A DNA stretch of 64,000 nt, taken from positions 372,001-436,000 of the forward strand of contig NZ_JABANC010000002.1 of NCBI RefSeq assembly GCF_012931685.1, read 5' to 3'. This document shows positions 54,499 through 64,000 of the stretch, piece by piece. Numbering within the stretch: the first letter of the stretch is position 1; every line of letters begins with the position of its first letter. Source of the stretch: Hanstruepera ponticola. Its GTDB lineage: Bacteria; Bacteroidota; Bacteroidia; Flavobacteriales; Flavobacteriaceae. The position numbers were made by a program, and so were the translations under genes. The notes under the pieces are model-generated. The model had not been told where the DNA came from. It worked only from the letters and a program-made list of their open reading frames with translations, and did no database searches.

Positions 54499-56442
54499 TT
54501 ATTGCTTAAACTGATCTGAGACATCTGAATTTGGAGTGACCTCAACAATTTTTAAATCTTGATATTTTACCAAATACACCGTGGTATTGTAATATCCACC
54601 CAATAGTTGCTTTTTGTACGCGAATTTATTCTCAACATAAGATGTTAATGGTGCCATATTGACCGATTCATACAAATCTTCATAATTCAAGACCCTTAAA
54701 ATAACATCCATTGTTACATCAAACCCTCTTACAGCAACTTTATTTGGCGTGACGCCAAATCTGTTTATATAATTTTTGGAAAAACTGTTACTTTCATCCT
54801 CATTATAGGTTTTGGCAATGGTAGGAAATAGAAACTGTAAATTTGATAGATGGTAATTAGAAACTTCGTCATCTTCAAAAGCAGCACTCATATTTGAAGT
54901 TGCCAAAATAATTTGGCGGTCTTTTGTAATAAAAGCATTTAACTTACTTGAAACATTAGATACCAATCCAGGATTTGAGGTCTCAAGAAAAACGAGATTT
55001 TTTCCTGGTTTCAGTTTAGGAATAATATCGTCATCCAATATATAATAAGCATCCTGTCCTTCTTTATTCTTTCTTGAATAAACTTGTGGTGCAAAAGCAA
55101 ATTCGCGTTTTAAATCATTACTTACTTTGGTATGGTCATTATCAGCAATAATAATAATTTGGTTAATTGAAGTGTCTTGCTTTACGTAGTTTACAATTTT
55201 ATCATACAATAAATCTTCTGATGGTCTAGATTGAAAAACATTATCAGTAAGCGTTACATTTTTTGTAATTGGAGATACAACAGGTATGCTATCCGTTCGT
55301 AATTGTGAAGCTACTTTCTGAATATTATTGGGCATAAAGGGTCCTATAACAACATCTACATTCTCAAAATTATTTTCATTTAGAATTTTTGAAACTTCAC
55401 TAGTTAAGTTTTTGGTATCATACACATCAACTTTTAATGAAACTCCCATTTTGTCAAGAGAATCTAAAGCCACAACAACGCCCGAATAAAAATCCAATGA
55501 CATTTTTAAGAAGGGGTCTTTTTTCATTTGTGCTTTTGTATCGGCCACAGAATCAATATCTACCTTGTTTAATTTAAAAGGTAACATTATAGCGACGTGT
55601 TTTGTTTTGCGTCTATCAATGCCACTTGATAAATCTACTGGCTCTAAAGCACTTGATGTATTCACGACTTTTTGAGTATAAGGAATCTTCAATACCATAC
55701 CTACTTTTAATCCGCTATCTTTTAATTCCGGATTCAATGCTTCTAATTCAGCTTGATCTAAACCTAACTTCAGTTTCAATCTGTAAAAACCTTCTTTTGG
55801 TAAAACTTCATAATATGAATACTGATTATCAACTTTTTTCTCTTCGGCCAATTCAATATTAGGAACATTTATTTTATCACCTGGATTAAGCACCTCTGCC
55901 ATACCTGGGTTTAAAGCTTCTAACTCATCAACCGTTATCCCATATTTATAAGCTATACGCCATTTGCCTTCTTTTGGCAATACCGTGTATTGCTTTGAAG
56001 GCTCTTTGACTTCTACCACTTCTAATACACGCTTAAAAACAGGAATTTTTAATCGGTCTCCCTTTCTTAAATTATTAGCATATAAAAACGTATTGTGCTT
56101 TTTGATATCATCCTCTTCAACATCATACTTTTTAGATAAACTATATAATGTTTCTTTACGTTTTACTTTATGGTCTTTAAAACCAACTAATTCTTTTGTT
56201 ATTGATGCTTGAGGTGAAGGGCTTAACTTTGATTTTGGAATAATTAATACCGTATTTCGTTTTATGCCTTTTTTGGCATCTGGATTGAGGCTGTAAATAT
56301 CAAATGGTGTTACGTTATATACTTTTGCAATACCTTCAATAGTCTCTCCTTCTTTGACTTTATGAGTTTTATAATTTTGAGCGTTGGTTGCAACACAACC
56401 AAAAATTAATAGAAAGGATAGGAGATAAAAAAACTGTTTCAT
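54499..56442 (-). CDS. LysM-repeat protein with periplasmic-binding-like C-terminal domain
   Basis: A 647-aa exported protein. Signal peptide about 1-22. Four LysM repeats at about 24-70, 88-135, 149-196 and 208-255, for example HKVKEGETIEGIAKVYNVTP and HKVKRKETLYSLSKKYDVEE. The third and fourth have a variant PKEG in place of the usual GDT. Residues about 280-640 look like a type I periplasmic binding fold (KHVAIMLPFKLN at the start, VDVVIGPFMPNNIQKVASQL, and PVVSPITKN). Gene order: guaA upstream, DUF922 downstream. The fusion suggests a cell-wall-located sensor or an LpoA-like regulator, which is inference. Confidence 0.85.
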   Translation of the reverse strand: MKQFFYLLSFLLIFGCVATNAQNYKTHKVKEGETIEGIAKVYNVTPFDIYSLNPDAKKGIKRNTVLIIPKSKLSPSPQASITKELVGFKDHKVKRKETLYSLSKKYDVEEDDIKKHNTFLYANNLRKGDRLKIPVFKRVLEVVEVKEPSKQYTVLPKEGKWRIAYKYGITVDELEALNPGMAEVLNPGDKINVPNIELAEEKKVDNQYSYYEVLPKEGFYRLKLKLGLDQAELEALNPELKDSGLKVGMVLKIPYTQKVVNTSSALEPVDLSSGIDRRKTKHVAIMLPFKLNKVDIDSVADTKAQMKKDPFLKMSLDFYSGVVVALDSLDKMGVSLKVDVYDTKNLTSEVSKILNENNFENVDVVIGPFMPNNIQKVASQLRTDSIPVVSPITKNVTLTDNVFQSRPSEDLLYDKIVNYVKQDTSINQIIIIADNDHTKVSNDLKREFAFAPQVYSRKNKEGQDAYYILDDDIIPKLKPGKNLVFLETSNPGLVSNVSSKLNAFITKDRQIILATSNMSAAFEDDEVSNYHLSNLQFLFPTIAKTYNEDESNSFSKNYINRFGVTPNKVAVRGFDVTMDVILRVLNYEDLYESVNMAPLTSYVENKFAYKKQLLGGYYNTTVYLVKYQDLKIVEVTPNSDVSDQFKQ

Positions 56443-56484
56443 TTATGATACTTTATTAATATACGCTTCAATGTTTAAAATGGA

Positions 56485-58020
56485 CTATTCCCATTCAATT
56501 GTTGCAGGTGGTTTTGAACTAATGTCATACACTACTCTATTAACGCCTTTAACTTTATTTATTATTTCGTTGGACGTTTTTTGCAAAAATTCATAAGGTA
56601 AATTCACCCAATCTGCCGTCATACCATCAGTGCTTTCTACAGCTCTCAATGCCACACATTTTTCGTATGTGCGTTCATCACCCATGACTCCTACACTATT
56701 TACAGGCAGTAAGATTGCTCCTGCTTGCCAAACACTATCATACAAATTATACTTTTTAAGGTTACCTATAAATATGGCATCAACCTCTTGTAATATACGA
56801 ACTTTTTCGGCTGTGATATCACCTAAAATCCGAATAGCCAATCCAGGACCAGGAAATGGATGACGCCCTAATAGCATTTTATCCATATCCATAGAGGCTC
56901 CTACTCTTCGAACTTCATCCTTAAACAAAGCCTTTAATGGTTCTACAACTTTTAGCTTCATAAAATCTGGCAATCCGCCAACATTGTGATGACTTTTAAT
57001 AGTAGCACTAGGACCGCCTGTGGCCGAAACACTCTCAATTACATCTGGATAAATGGTGCCTTGTGCTAGCCATTTCACATCAGTTATTTCATGGGCTTCA
57101 TCATCAAACACCTCAATAAACACGCGACCAATAGCCTTTCGCTTTTGCTCGGGATCACTCAACCCAGCTAATGCATCCAAAAAGCGTGCCGAAGCATCCA
57201 CACCTTTTACATTCAATCCCATTCCTTTGTATTGCTCTAATACATCATGAAATTCATTTTTGCGCAGTAAGCCGTTGTTTACAAAAATACAATAGAGGTT
57301 TTTACCTATGGCTTTATGCAATAACATGGCGGCTACTGAAGAATCCACACCACCTGAAAGTCCTAGAACAACTTTATCATTCCCTAATTTTTCTTTTAAC
57401 TCATCAACGGTTTCTTCAACAAATGATTGAGGCGTCCAGTCTTGATTAACACCTGCAATGTGCACTAAAAAATTTTCTAGTAACTGCTTACCATCTGTTG
57501 TATGATATACCTCTGGGTGAAATTGAATGGCATAAGTTTGTTCGCCTTCAATTTTATACGCTGCATTTTCCACATCATGCGTGCTTGCCAGCAACATGCC
57601 ATTTTCAGGTAATTGCTTTATAGTATCACTATGACTCATCCATACTTGGCTACCTGTTTTTATATTATTAAAAAAAGGTTCCTGATCCTTAACAAACGAC
57701 AAGTTTGCACGACCGTATTCACGGGTATTTGAAGGTGCTACCTCACCTCCAGAAAAATGTGCTAAATACTGCGCTCCATAACAAACAGCCAATAATGATT
57801 TTTTTCCGCGAATTTCTGCTAAATCTGGATGTAAAACAGCTTCACCTCTAACAGAGTTAGGGCTTCCCGAAAGAATAACCGCTTTAAAATCTTCAATATT
57901 ATTTGGAATCTTGTTGAATGGATGAATTTCACAATAAATGTTTAATTCTCTCACGCGACGAGCAATAAGTTGTGTGTATTGCGAGCCGAAATCTAATATA
58001 AGTACGTTGTTGTGTTGCAT
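56485..58020 (-). CDS. guaA: GMP synthase (glutamine-hydrolysing) GuaA
   Basis: A 511-aa enzyme converting XMP to GMP. N-terminal class I amidotransferase: nucleophile Cys in [12 protein letters not shown] (about residue 78) and the His-Glu pair in [10 protein letters not shown]. Then the ATP pyrophosphatase P-loop [15 protein letters not shown] (about 220-234), and a C-terminal dimerisation domain ending KPPATIEWE. Start [14 protein letters not shown] at 58020. An ATG two codons upstream (58026) overlaps the -7 box. Confidence 0.98.
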   Translation of the reverse strand: MQHNNVLILDFGSQYTQLIARRVRELNIYCEIHPFNKIPNNIEDFKAVILSGSPNSVRGEAVLHPDLAEIRGKKSLLAVCYGAQYLAHFSGGEVAPSNTREYGRANLSFVKDQEPFFNNIKTGSQVWMSHSDTIKQLPENGMLLASTHDVENAAYKIEGEQTYAIQFHPEVYHTTDGKQLLENFLVHIAGVNQDWTPQSFVEETVDELKEKLGNDKVVLGLSGGVDSSVAAMLLHKAIGKNLYCIFVNNGLLRKNEFHDVLEQYKGMGLNVKGVDASARFLDALAGLSDPEQKRKAIGRVFIEVFDDEAHEITDVKWLAQGTIYPDVIESVSATGGPSATIKSHHNVGGLPDFMKLKVVEPLKALFKDEVRRVGASMDMDKMLLGRHPFPGPGLAIRILGDITAEKVRILQEVDAIFIGNLKKYNLYDSVWQAGAILLPVNSVGVMGDERTYEKCVALRAVESTDGMTADWVNLPYEFLQKTSNEIINKVKGVNRVVYDISSKPPATIEWE

Positions 58021-58023
58021 GCG

Positions 58024-58031
58024 CAAAAGTA
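58024..58031 (-). promoter_or_regulatory. -7 box of guaA promoter
   Basis: TACTTTTG on the minus strand ends 3 nt before the guaA ATG at 58020, so the transcript would be leaderless or nearly so. Confidence 0.5.
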
Positions 58032-58069
58032 ATATTTAATACTAAAAATGTATTTATATAATTAAAAAA

Positions 58070-59440
58070 TTATACCATGGAATTTAAAATCAATTGAATA
58101 TCTTTTTCCGTTGTATCTGGATTGATAAAGCAAAATCTTGAGACGGTTTCATACACTTCACCATTTTTCCATTTGGTTGGTGTTACTAAAGCAAATCCTT
58201 TGTTATGATTTTCATAAGTCCAATGGGTGTAGTCTTCCGGCTTCCATCCTTTTCTTCTATACAGAACACATGATAAACTTGGCTCTCTTACCAACTCCAA
58301 ATTAGGATCAGCCTCAATCATACGACCAGCTATTTGAGCCAATTCAATACCGCGCTCAACCGACTCCTTATATCTATCCGTTCCGTGTGTGGCTAAAGAA
58401 AACCATAATGGTAATCCTCGAACACGACGCGTTAGTTGTATTTGATAATCTGTAGGGTTAAAACCGTGAGCACCCTCGTCTTTAAAAATATCTAGATAAG
58501 AGCCCTGTTGAGAATGTGCCTCTTTTGCTAGCTCTGGCTCTTTATAAATTACTGCTCCACAATCATATGGTGAAAACATCCATTTATGCGGATCAATTGT
58601 TATACTATCAGCTTTTTCAATACCTTTAAATAACGGCCTAACAGAATCTGCTGCTAAAGCACCACCACCATAAGCAGCATCTACATGAAACCACAATCGT
58701 TCTGCTTTGCATACTTTGGCTATTCCTTCTAAATCATCAATTATTCCAGCATTGGTAGTTCCACCAGTTGCTACAACGGCAAACAAACGCTTGCGTTGGT
58801 GAAAAGTTAGGTTTTCAATTGTTTCTTGAAGTGCAATACCTGTTAGTTTTTCTTCTGTATCTACTAAAAGTATATCGACGTCAGCCACTTTTGCCATGGC
58901 CTTAATCGAGGAATGTGCACCAATTGATGTAATAATTAATCCTTTTTCACGCTTATAAGTATCATCTCTACGCCAATATTCTCTTGCGGTAACTATGGCA
59001 GATAGATTGGCAGCGGTACCTCCACTTGTAAAAACACCAAATGCGCCTTCTGGCATTCCAGTAAGTGAAACAATCCATTGCATGGCTTCATTTTCACAAA
59101 ATATACCACCTGCTCCTTCCATCCAATAAGCACCATGAATACTTGAAGCAGAAGTCACCAAATCAAACATAACTGCAGCACGCGTTGGTGATGCAGGTAC
59201 AAAAGCAAGATTTCTTGGGTGATCAACTGGCACATTGGCTTTGGACAAGTGCTCTTTCCATAAATTGAATGCATACTCTCCACCAATCCCTTTTTCGGTA
59301 ATCGTATCACCAACCAAAGCTTTTAGTTCTTCAGCTTTTTTGGGTTTACCAATATGATGTTCAGTAGCTGATATTCTACCAATGGCATATTTCATGACAT
59401 CCAAAGTCATTTCAATAAGCTCAATATCTATTTTATGCAT
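58070..59440 (-). CDS. PLP-dependent group II amino acid decarboxylase
   Basis: A 456-aa enzyme of the aromatic-amino-acid/glutamate decarboxylase family. The PLP lysine is in TIDPHKWMFSPYDCG (about 287-301), the cofactor His in IGAHSSIKAM, and the Asp-Ala of VDAAYGGGAL (about 251-260) contacts the PLP ring. The substrate could be an aromatic acid, glutamate or aspartate; I cannot choose from sequence. It starts 3 nt after the bshC stop, so the two are co-transcribed. Confidence 0.92.
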   Translation of the reverse strand: MHKIDIELIEMTLDVMKYAIGRISATEHHIGKPKKAEELKALVGDTITEKGIGGEYAFNLWKEHLSKANVPVDHPRNLAFVPASPTRAAVMFDLVTSASSIHGAYWMEGAGGIFCENEAMQWIVSLTGMPEGAFGVFTSGGTAANLSAIVTAREYWRRDDTYKREKGLIITSIGAHSSIKAMAKVADVDILLVDTEEKLTGIALQETIENLTFHQRKRLFAVVATGGTTNAGIIDDLEGIAKVCKAERLWFHVDAAYGGGALAADSVRPLFKGIEKADSITIDPHKWMFSPYDCGAVIYKEPELAKEAHSQQGSYLDIFKDEGAHGFNPTDYQIQLTRRVRGLPLWFSLATHGTDRYKESVERGIELAQIAGRMIEADPNLELVREPSLSCVLYRRKGWKPEDYTHWTYENHNKGFALVTPTKWKNGEVYETVSRFCFINPDTTEKDIQLILNSMV

Positions 59441-59443
59441 GAA

Positions 59444-61048
59444 TTAGTCTAAATTTAGTATTGTAAATTCGCCTTTAAGTGGTTGCAAATTTAACACTAA
59501 CTGCTGAATTAATTGGTCTCCATACTCTAAATAAAAGTCAGAAAAATTAGCTTGACGCTCTTGTAAGCTTTGGTTTGGGAATAGCGTATCTTGGATGTTG
59601 GTAACACGACCAATAACCTCTTTTAGTTTACGCTTTTGGGCTTTTAACAAACGTTTTTCAAGATGCTCCAATCCTTTTACTTGTTTTCGTTCTTGAGCAG
59701 CTACAGCTCCGAGAAATGATTTATCTGTTTTTTCAGCCAATTCGTAGAGGTCTTCAAATTGCTTATTTAGTTGATTTTTTTGAGCTGTAAAATCAATATC
59801 AATTTGAGAAAATTGTCTAGTGACTTTTGTTATTAAATCATCTTGCTTTAAAAACATTTCTGAAATGTCAATATCCAACTTTTCTAATTTTTCTCGTTGT
59901 TTTTTTGAAATAAGTAGCACCGAATTTCTTAACAACAAAATTGGAAAAGGTACTTGATGAGCTTCAAAACTTGATTTCAACTGAAACCAGTAGGCGAGCT
60001 CTCCACCTCCCCCAATATAACAAAGATTAGGCAAGATTACTTCTTGGTATAAAGGTCTAGTAATTACATTGGGACTAAAACGTTCGGGATTATTTTCAAC
60101 TTCATCTATAATAGTTTCAACATCCCATTTGATATCCGTGTCCAATACTTGGTAAATTCCCTCATTTTCAACAATTCGCTCCCGCAAACCATCACTTATA
60201 TAAAACAAATTTATCTCTCTAGGATTAACTTGAACTTTATAATCAGCTTCAAGTTTATTCAGATTTTTATTGGTTTCAGACACTTTTTGAAACGTTGTTT
60301 TATTTAACAACTCATCCTTTATATTTGGTATAAATAATTGCTTCAAGCTTTTATCATTACCATCTAAAATCACTAAACCTAATTCTGAAAAAAACGTATT
60401 GACCAAATATCGCGTAGCTTCTGCTAGTGTATCATGTTTTAGATAAGCTTCTTTGAATACTGTTTTTAAAGTATCAGCATTATTTCCCAAACCAATTTCT
60501 ACGGAAAACGCCTCATATACTGCATCCAATCCACTTAAATTTAACTCTCCTACAGGGCCCGAAACTTGTTTAGACCATTGAACTTTTTTTCCGTTATGAT
60601 TAAAAAAATTTATTTCATCAAAATCATGATCTTCACTAGCCATCCAGTAAATTGGAACAAAGTTATAGTTAGGGTATTCTTTTTTTAATTCACTACAAAG
60701 ATTAATAGTAGAAACAATTTTATAGAAAAAATAAAGCGGTCCGGTAAATAAATTTAATTGATGCCCCGTAGTAACAGTAAACGTATTTGAATCTTTTAGA
60801 GCAGAAATATTCTTACTTGTTTTGCTTGAAACTGAAATGCTTTCATTTTGAGACTGAAGCACTTTTATAAGAATCTCTCTACTTTCTTTATTGAATGACG
60901 CTTGTTTTTCTTCAATTTGAAGTTTAAAATTATTAAGTTCAGGGAACTTATTATAAAATGGTTGCAATCTGTGTGATTGATCTAGATAATCACAAATTAA
61001 GTCCGAAAAATAACCTGTTTTCTTAAACGGAATATAACTTGATGGCAT
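59444..61048 (-). CDS. bshC: Bacillithiol biosynthesis cysteine-adding enzyme BshC
   Basis: A 534-aa BshC, which is thought to add cysteine to GlcN-malate in bacillithiol synthesis. The nucleotidyltransferase-like core includes FTVTTGHQLNLFTGPLYFFY (about 90-109), with a HxGH-like TGHQ element, and VPIYWMASEDHDFDEINFF (about 130-148). A long coiled coil (about 400-490) precedes the C-terminal domain. BshA and BshB are not in this window. First gene of a minus-strand run through the decarboxylase to guaA. Confidence 0.95.
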   Translation of the reverse strand: MPSSYIPFKKTGYFSDLICDYLDQSHRLQPFYNKFPELNNFKLQIEEKQASFNKESREILIKVLQSQNESISVSSKTSKNISALKDSNTFTVTTGHQLNLFTGPLYFFYKIVSTINLCSELKKEYPNYNFVPIYWMASEDHDFDEINFFNHNGKKVQWSKQVSGPVGELNLSGLDAVYEAFSVEIGLGNNADTLKTVFKEAYLKHDTLAEATRYLVNTFFSELGLVILDGNDKSLKQLFIPNIKDELLNKTTFQKVSETNKNLNKLEADYKVQVNPREINLFYISDGLRERIVENEGIYQVLDTDIKWDVETIIDEVENNPERFSPNVITRPLYQEVILPNLCYIGGGGELAYWFQLKSSFEAHQVPFPILLLRNSVLLISKKQREKLEKLDIDISEMFLKQDDLITKVTRQFSQIDIDFTAQKNQLNKQFEDLYELAEKTDKSFLGAVAAQERKQVKGLEHLEKRLLKAQKRKLKEVIGRVTNIQDTLFPNQSLQERQANFSDFYLEYGDQLIQQLVLNLQPLKGEFTILNLD

Positions 61049-61298
61049 ATAGTGACTTCATTTTTTTGTAAAGATACCATCTTTTGAAGATAATATTCAG
61101 AATTTCGGTTTTTAGCTTTTTTTTAACAAGCCATACTTTAGCTCATTACAATTACGGACATTTATCTCAACAAAAGTGGTGTTTCACTAATCTAAACATA
61201 TAGTTTACTCAATTAAAGAGGTTTTGTATCTAATTTATTTTTAAATTTATAAATGAAAAATCTTAATTATTGCTAATTAAAAAGAATAAACCATTATT

Positions 61299-62096
61299 AT
61301 GAAAAATTTAAAACCAACCTTTTTATGTTTATGTGTACTTTTTCTATCATTCAGTTGTAGCAATTCAGATGATAGTGATCCTAGTCCACCAAATCGAACT
61401 TTTAATGATGTCAGACAAGATTTCAGCGAGATTGAATTTTCAACCGGAAATAACGACATTGCCCTGTTAAACCATTTTAATTTTATATGGAATTTTAGAG
61501 TTATTATGCCAGATGTAGATTTTACAAATAATAACCGACCACTGATTGTTACACTTCATGGCGGAGTTTCTATAAATGACCCTGACGCACATACTTATAC
61601 CGATTGCTATGCAGTGCCTGGCTTTGCTTCTCTTGATGCTATAATTATTAGTCCAAATGCAGACCAATTGTCTTGGTTTAATGCCTATAATGTTGAGCAG
61701 GTATTGTCACTAGTGGATTTAGCAAAAGAATTTTTACCTGTTGATGAATCTAAAATTGTTATAAATGGTTATAGTGATGGCGGAAATGGTAGTTGGTATT
61801 TAGGTGAGACACGATCAAATTTCTTTGGAGCCGCTATACCTATGGCAAGCGCCTATGGATCTTATAACCAAAATGGCACACCTAGAGTTATGCCAGTACC
61901 TATGTATGTAATTCACGGAGAAAATGATGAGCTATTCCCTTTAGAGGATATTGAGAGTTGGATTGATGAAACCAATGGTGTAGGAAGTGACGTAACACTA
62001 GACATAGCATCAGGTTTAACACATACTGAACCTTGTGAATATGTGCCTTATTTACAAAATGCATCAGATTGGCTTCAAAACCATGTATGGAATTAA
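61299..62096 (+). CDS. Lipoprotein esterase, alpha/beta hydrolase (PHB depolymerase/LpqC-like)
   Basis: A 265-aa lipoprotein: signal MKNLKPTFLCLCVLFLSFSC with lipobox Cys20, then a Ser/Asp-rich spacer. The hydrolase domain has HGGVSINDPD near the oxyanion region and the nucleophile elbow NGYSDGGNGSWYL (Ser at about residue 158). It also has the acid in HGENDELFPLEDIE and a late His in SGLTHTEPCEY. This fits the esterase family that includes polyhydroxybutyrate depolymerases and feruloyl esterases. Upstream intergenic 61049-61298 has no feature I can name. Confidence 0.85.
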   Translation: MKNLKPTFLCLCVLFLSFSCSNSDDSDPSPPNRTFNDVRQDFSEIEFSTGNNDIALLNHFNFIWNFRVIMPDVDFTNNNRPLIVTLHGGVSINDPDAHTYTDCYAVPGFASLDAIIISPNADQLSWFNAYNVEQVLSLVDLAKEFLPVDESKIVINGYSDGGNGSWYLGETRSNFFGAAIPMASAYGSYNQNGTPRVMPVPMYVIHGENDELFPLEDIESWIDETNGVGSDVTLDIASGLTHTEPCEYVPYLQNASDWLQNHVWN

Positions 62097-62121
62097 AAGC
62101 AAAACATAATGAAACATAATT

Positions 62122-63393
62122 ATGATGCAGCTGCCTAAATTACAATTTAAGATTATTGCTATATTATTATTGCTTTCAGCCATCAGCTTAAATGCTCAAA
62201 ACCCAACAGATTTCATTGAAATAAGAGGTTCAGTAATCGACGCTAATAATGAAGAACCTCTTGTTTTTGCTGATCTCATAGTAACCAACACCAACATAGC
62301 CACAATAACAAATACCGAAGGTGAGTTTCTGTTAAAGGTGCCAAAAAATATAGTTAATGCAACCGTAAAGATACAGTATTTAGGGTATGCTGATACCGAT
62401 ATGTCAGTCTCTGATTTATTAAAAAAGAGTAATATACTTTTAAAGCCATCTTTCACACAGTTAGAAGAAGTTAATATCACCAGACCCAAAAATGCTGAAG
62501 CATTAATTAAATCCATGCTGAAAAGAAGTGGTGAAAATTATTTTTCTAACAAGACAACCATGACTGCTTTCTATAGGGAGACTATAAAAAAAAGAAGGCA
62601 GAATGTATCTTTATCAGAAGCAGTTATTGAAATTCAGAAACAGGCTTATGCCAATAACAAAAGAGATGCAATCAATATTGTTAAAGTCAGAAAAAACACC
62701 AATTACTCTAAACTCGATACTTTAGCCCTTAAACTTCAAGGTGGTCCTTTTAGTAATTTGTATGCAGACATCATTAAGTATCCGCAATATATTTTTACTG
62801 AAGACAATCTATCGCAGTACATCTTTACGTTTGACAAGTCAACTCAAATTAATGATAGGTTAGTTTATGTCGTCAATTTTAAACAAAAACCAGAATTAAA
62901 AATACCGCTCTATTATGGTAAATTATTTATTGACTCCAAGAACCTAGCACTTACAAGTGCTATTTATAGCTTAAATTTAGATAATAAAGTATTGGCAAGT
63001 GAGTTATTTATTCGTAAAAAACCCAATAAAGTACGCGTATATCCCACAGAGGCCAACTACCGTGTAAATTACCGAGTACATGAAGGCAAATGGTATTACA
63101 GCTATAGTAATATTCTTTTATCTTTTAAAGTCAATTGGAAAGGGCGTTTATTTAATAGTTATTATTCTCTAAATAGTGAAATGGCAGTCACTAATTGGGA
63201 AAATGCTTCAGAAAAGTTTTCTAAACCAATAGACAAGAATCTTATTTTAAAACCAACAAGCATTCTTATAGATGAAGCTACTGGTTTTTCTGATCCTGAT
63301 TTTTGGGGAGAGTATAATATCATTGAACCTGAAAAATCTATTGAATCAGCGATTAAAAAAATCAACAAACAGTTGGAAAAATCAGAATCTTAA
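62122..63393 (+). CDS. CarboxypepD_reg-like domain protein (DUF5686-like)
   Basis: A 423-aa exported protein, signal peptide about 1-26 (ISLNAQ). A CarboxypepD_reg-like beta-sandwich follows (about 32-115: IRGSVIDANNEEPLVFADLI, then EGEFLLKVPKN and VKIQYLGYADT). The remainder (about 120-423) is a beta-rich domain found in Bacteroidota proteins of this type. Starts at 62122 or the adjacent ATG 62125. It lies 25 nt after the esterase gene, so both probably form an operon. Function unknown. Confidence 0.82.
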   Translation: MMQLPKLQFKIIAILLLLSAISLNAQNPTDFIEIRGSVIDANNEEPLVFADLIVTNTNIATITNTEGEFLLKVPKNIVNATVKIQYLGYADTDMSVSDLLKKSNILLKPSFTQLEEVNITRPKNAEALIKSMLKRSGENYFSNKTTMTAFYRETIKKRRQNVSLSEAVIEIQKQAYANNKRDAINIVKVRKNTNYSKLDTLALKLQGGPFSNLYADIIKYPQYIFTEDNLSQYIFTFDKSTQINDRLVYVVNFKQKPELKIPLYYGKLFIDSKNLALTSAIYSLNLDNKVLASELFIRKKPNKVRVYPTEANYRVNYRVHEGKWYYSYSNILLSFKVNWKGRLFNSYYSLNSEMAVTNWENASEKFSKPIDKNLILKPTSILIDEATGFSDPDFWGEYNIIEPEKSIESAIKKINKQLEKSES

Positions 63394-63404
63394 TTCAGTT
63401 ATTT

Positions 63405-64000
63405 ATGAGTTTGAAACAACTAGTAAAAAGCATAACACCAGGATTTGTAATCAAGAAAATACATGCTTCCAGAAAAGCCAAAGAAATGGCTGCTTTTCAC
63501 AAACTATCAACAGAACAGCTTGATTCAAAAAATCTAATTCATGAAAATGACGTCAACCTTTCAGAAATTTTAAACTCAAAAACTATTGGTGAATTTTGGA
63601 ATCAATCCAAGCAAGAAATAGATCAATTTATAATTCCTGATGGTACAGGAGGAGTCAATCCCGGAGACCGAAGAGCACTTTATTATTTATTGTGTCATTT
63701 TAAGCCAAAGTCTGTTTTAGAAGTGGGTACACATATAGGTGCCTCAACACTTCATATTGCCTCTGCTCTTTTTATGAGTCAGGTTAACCATGGTCTTGAA
63801 GTTGATTTTAAAACGGTAGATATTCGGGATGTTAATTGCAAGCAAAATAAACCTTGGCTCGACTATGGCACTAAATATTCTCCTTTGGAAATGATTACCA
63901 AATTTGGCTATGACAGCTTTACGACTTTTAAAGCAGGCATGTCTCTTGATTTAATAAAAACAACTTCTGAAACATTTGACTTTATTTTTTTAGATGGCGA
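63405..64000 (+). CDS. Class I SAM-dependent methyltransferase (3' end beyond window)
   Basis: An ATG at 63405 opens a frame that stays open to the window edge (198 codons). Residues about 77-130 have PDGTGGVNPGDRRALYYLLC and then SVLEVGTHIGASTLHIASAL, a SAM-binding motif I. Near the edge FDFIFLDG is a motif IV-like acid, as in O-methyltransferase or Methyltransf_24 families. It starts 11 nt after the upstream gene. Substrate unknown. Confidence 0.8.
   Translation, partial: MSLKQLVKSITPGFVIKKIHASRKAKEMAAFHKLSTEQLDSKNLIHENDVNLSEILNSKTIGEFWNQSKQEIDQFIIPDGTGGVNPGDRRALYYLLCHFKPKSVLEVGTHIGASTLHIASALFMSQVNHGLEVDFKTVDIRDVNCKQNKPWLDYGTKYSPLEMITKFGYDSFTTFKAGMSLDLIKTTSETFDFIFLDG

Overview
The window looks like a chromosomal segment of a marine-type flavobacterium (Bacteroidota, Flavobacteriaceae). 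It is AT-rich. Many starts lack Shine-Dalgarno sequences and instead follow the Bacteroidota promoter -7 box TAnnTTTG. It carries a type IX secretion (T9SS) sorting domain, a Bacteroidota-type long SecA without a zinc tail, an OMP_b-brl_3-type outer-membrane receptor, CarboxypepD_reg proteins, BshC, and families such as DUF2911, DUF6090, DUF4870 and DUF2795.

Layout. (1) Positions 1-8930, minus strand: a capsule/surface polysaccharide operon running Wza lipoprotein, Wzc-type tyrosine kinase, UDP-sugar 6-dehydrogenase and 4-epimerase (TviB/TviC-like), ABC exporter permease (Wzm) and ATPase (Wzt), and a truncated sulfotransferase. A small GIY-YIG gene bounded by inverted repeat elements is inserted in it. 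(2) 9033-16179, plus strand: ABC-F ATPase, methyltransferase, cobalamin adenosyltransferase, DUF2795 protein, SecA. (3) 16382-21725: a 1525-aa secreted multidomain protein ending in a dockerin-like duplication, overlapped by a gene for a cohesin-like protein with a T9SS sorting domain. (4) 21722-25129, minus: M23 peptidase, repeat-rich secreted protein, anti-sigma and ECF sigma factor. (5) 25290-36577: DUF2911 and MeaB, sugar epimerase, a glycosyltransferase/LABN/ArnT-like operon, PAP2 phosphatase, MATE exporter, PD40 protein and TonB-type receptor. (6) 36593-43601, minus: nitronate monooxygenase-like protein, MnmA, MORN protein, YidC, PyrG. (7) 43945-53530, plus: an integron-like array of gene cassettes separated by imperfect palindromic sites. 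(8) 53678-61048, minus: DUF3820, DUF922, LysM/periplasmic-binding fusion, GuaA, PLP decarboxylase, BshC. (9) 61299-64000, plus: esterase lipoprotein, CarboxypepD_reg protein, and a methyltransferase running off the end.

The strongest unusual signals are two. The first is the cassette array. Ten plus-strand genes lie between minus-strand housekeeping genes. Each of the first seven is preceded by the 3' half of a site of about 120-170 bp, usually ending ACCGTTGTGGC or similar, and most run directly into the 5' half of the next site, usually ACAACGTGTATAAT or similar. In five cassettes the first 9-14 bases are complementary to the start of that cassette's own trailing site, which is the architecture of integron cassettes. 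No integrase is present in the window. The second is the overlapping dockerin/cohesin gene pair, in which only the cohesin partner carries a T9SS sorting signal.

No rRNA, tRNA, CRISPR array, transposase or prophage gene was recognised.
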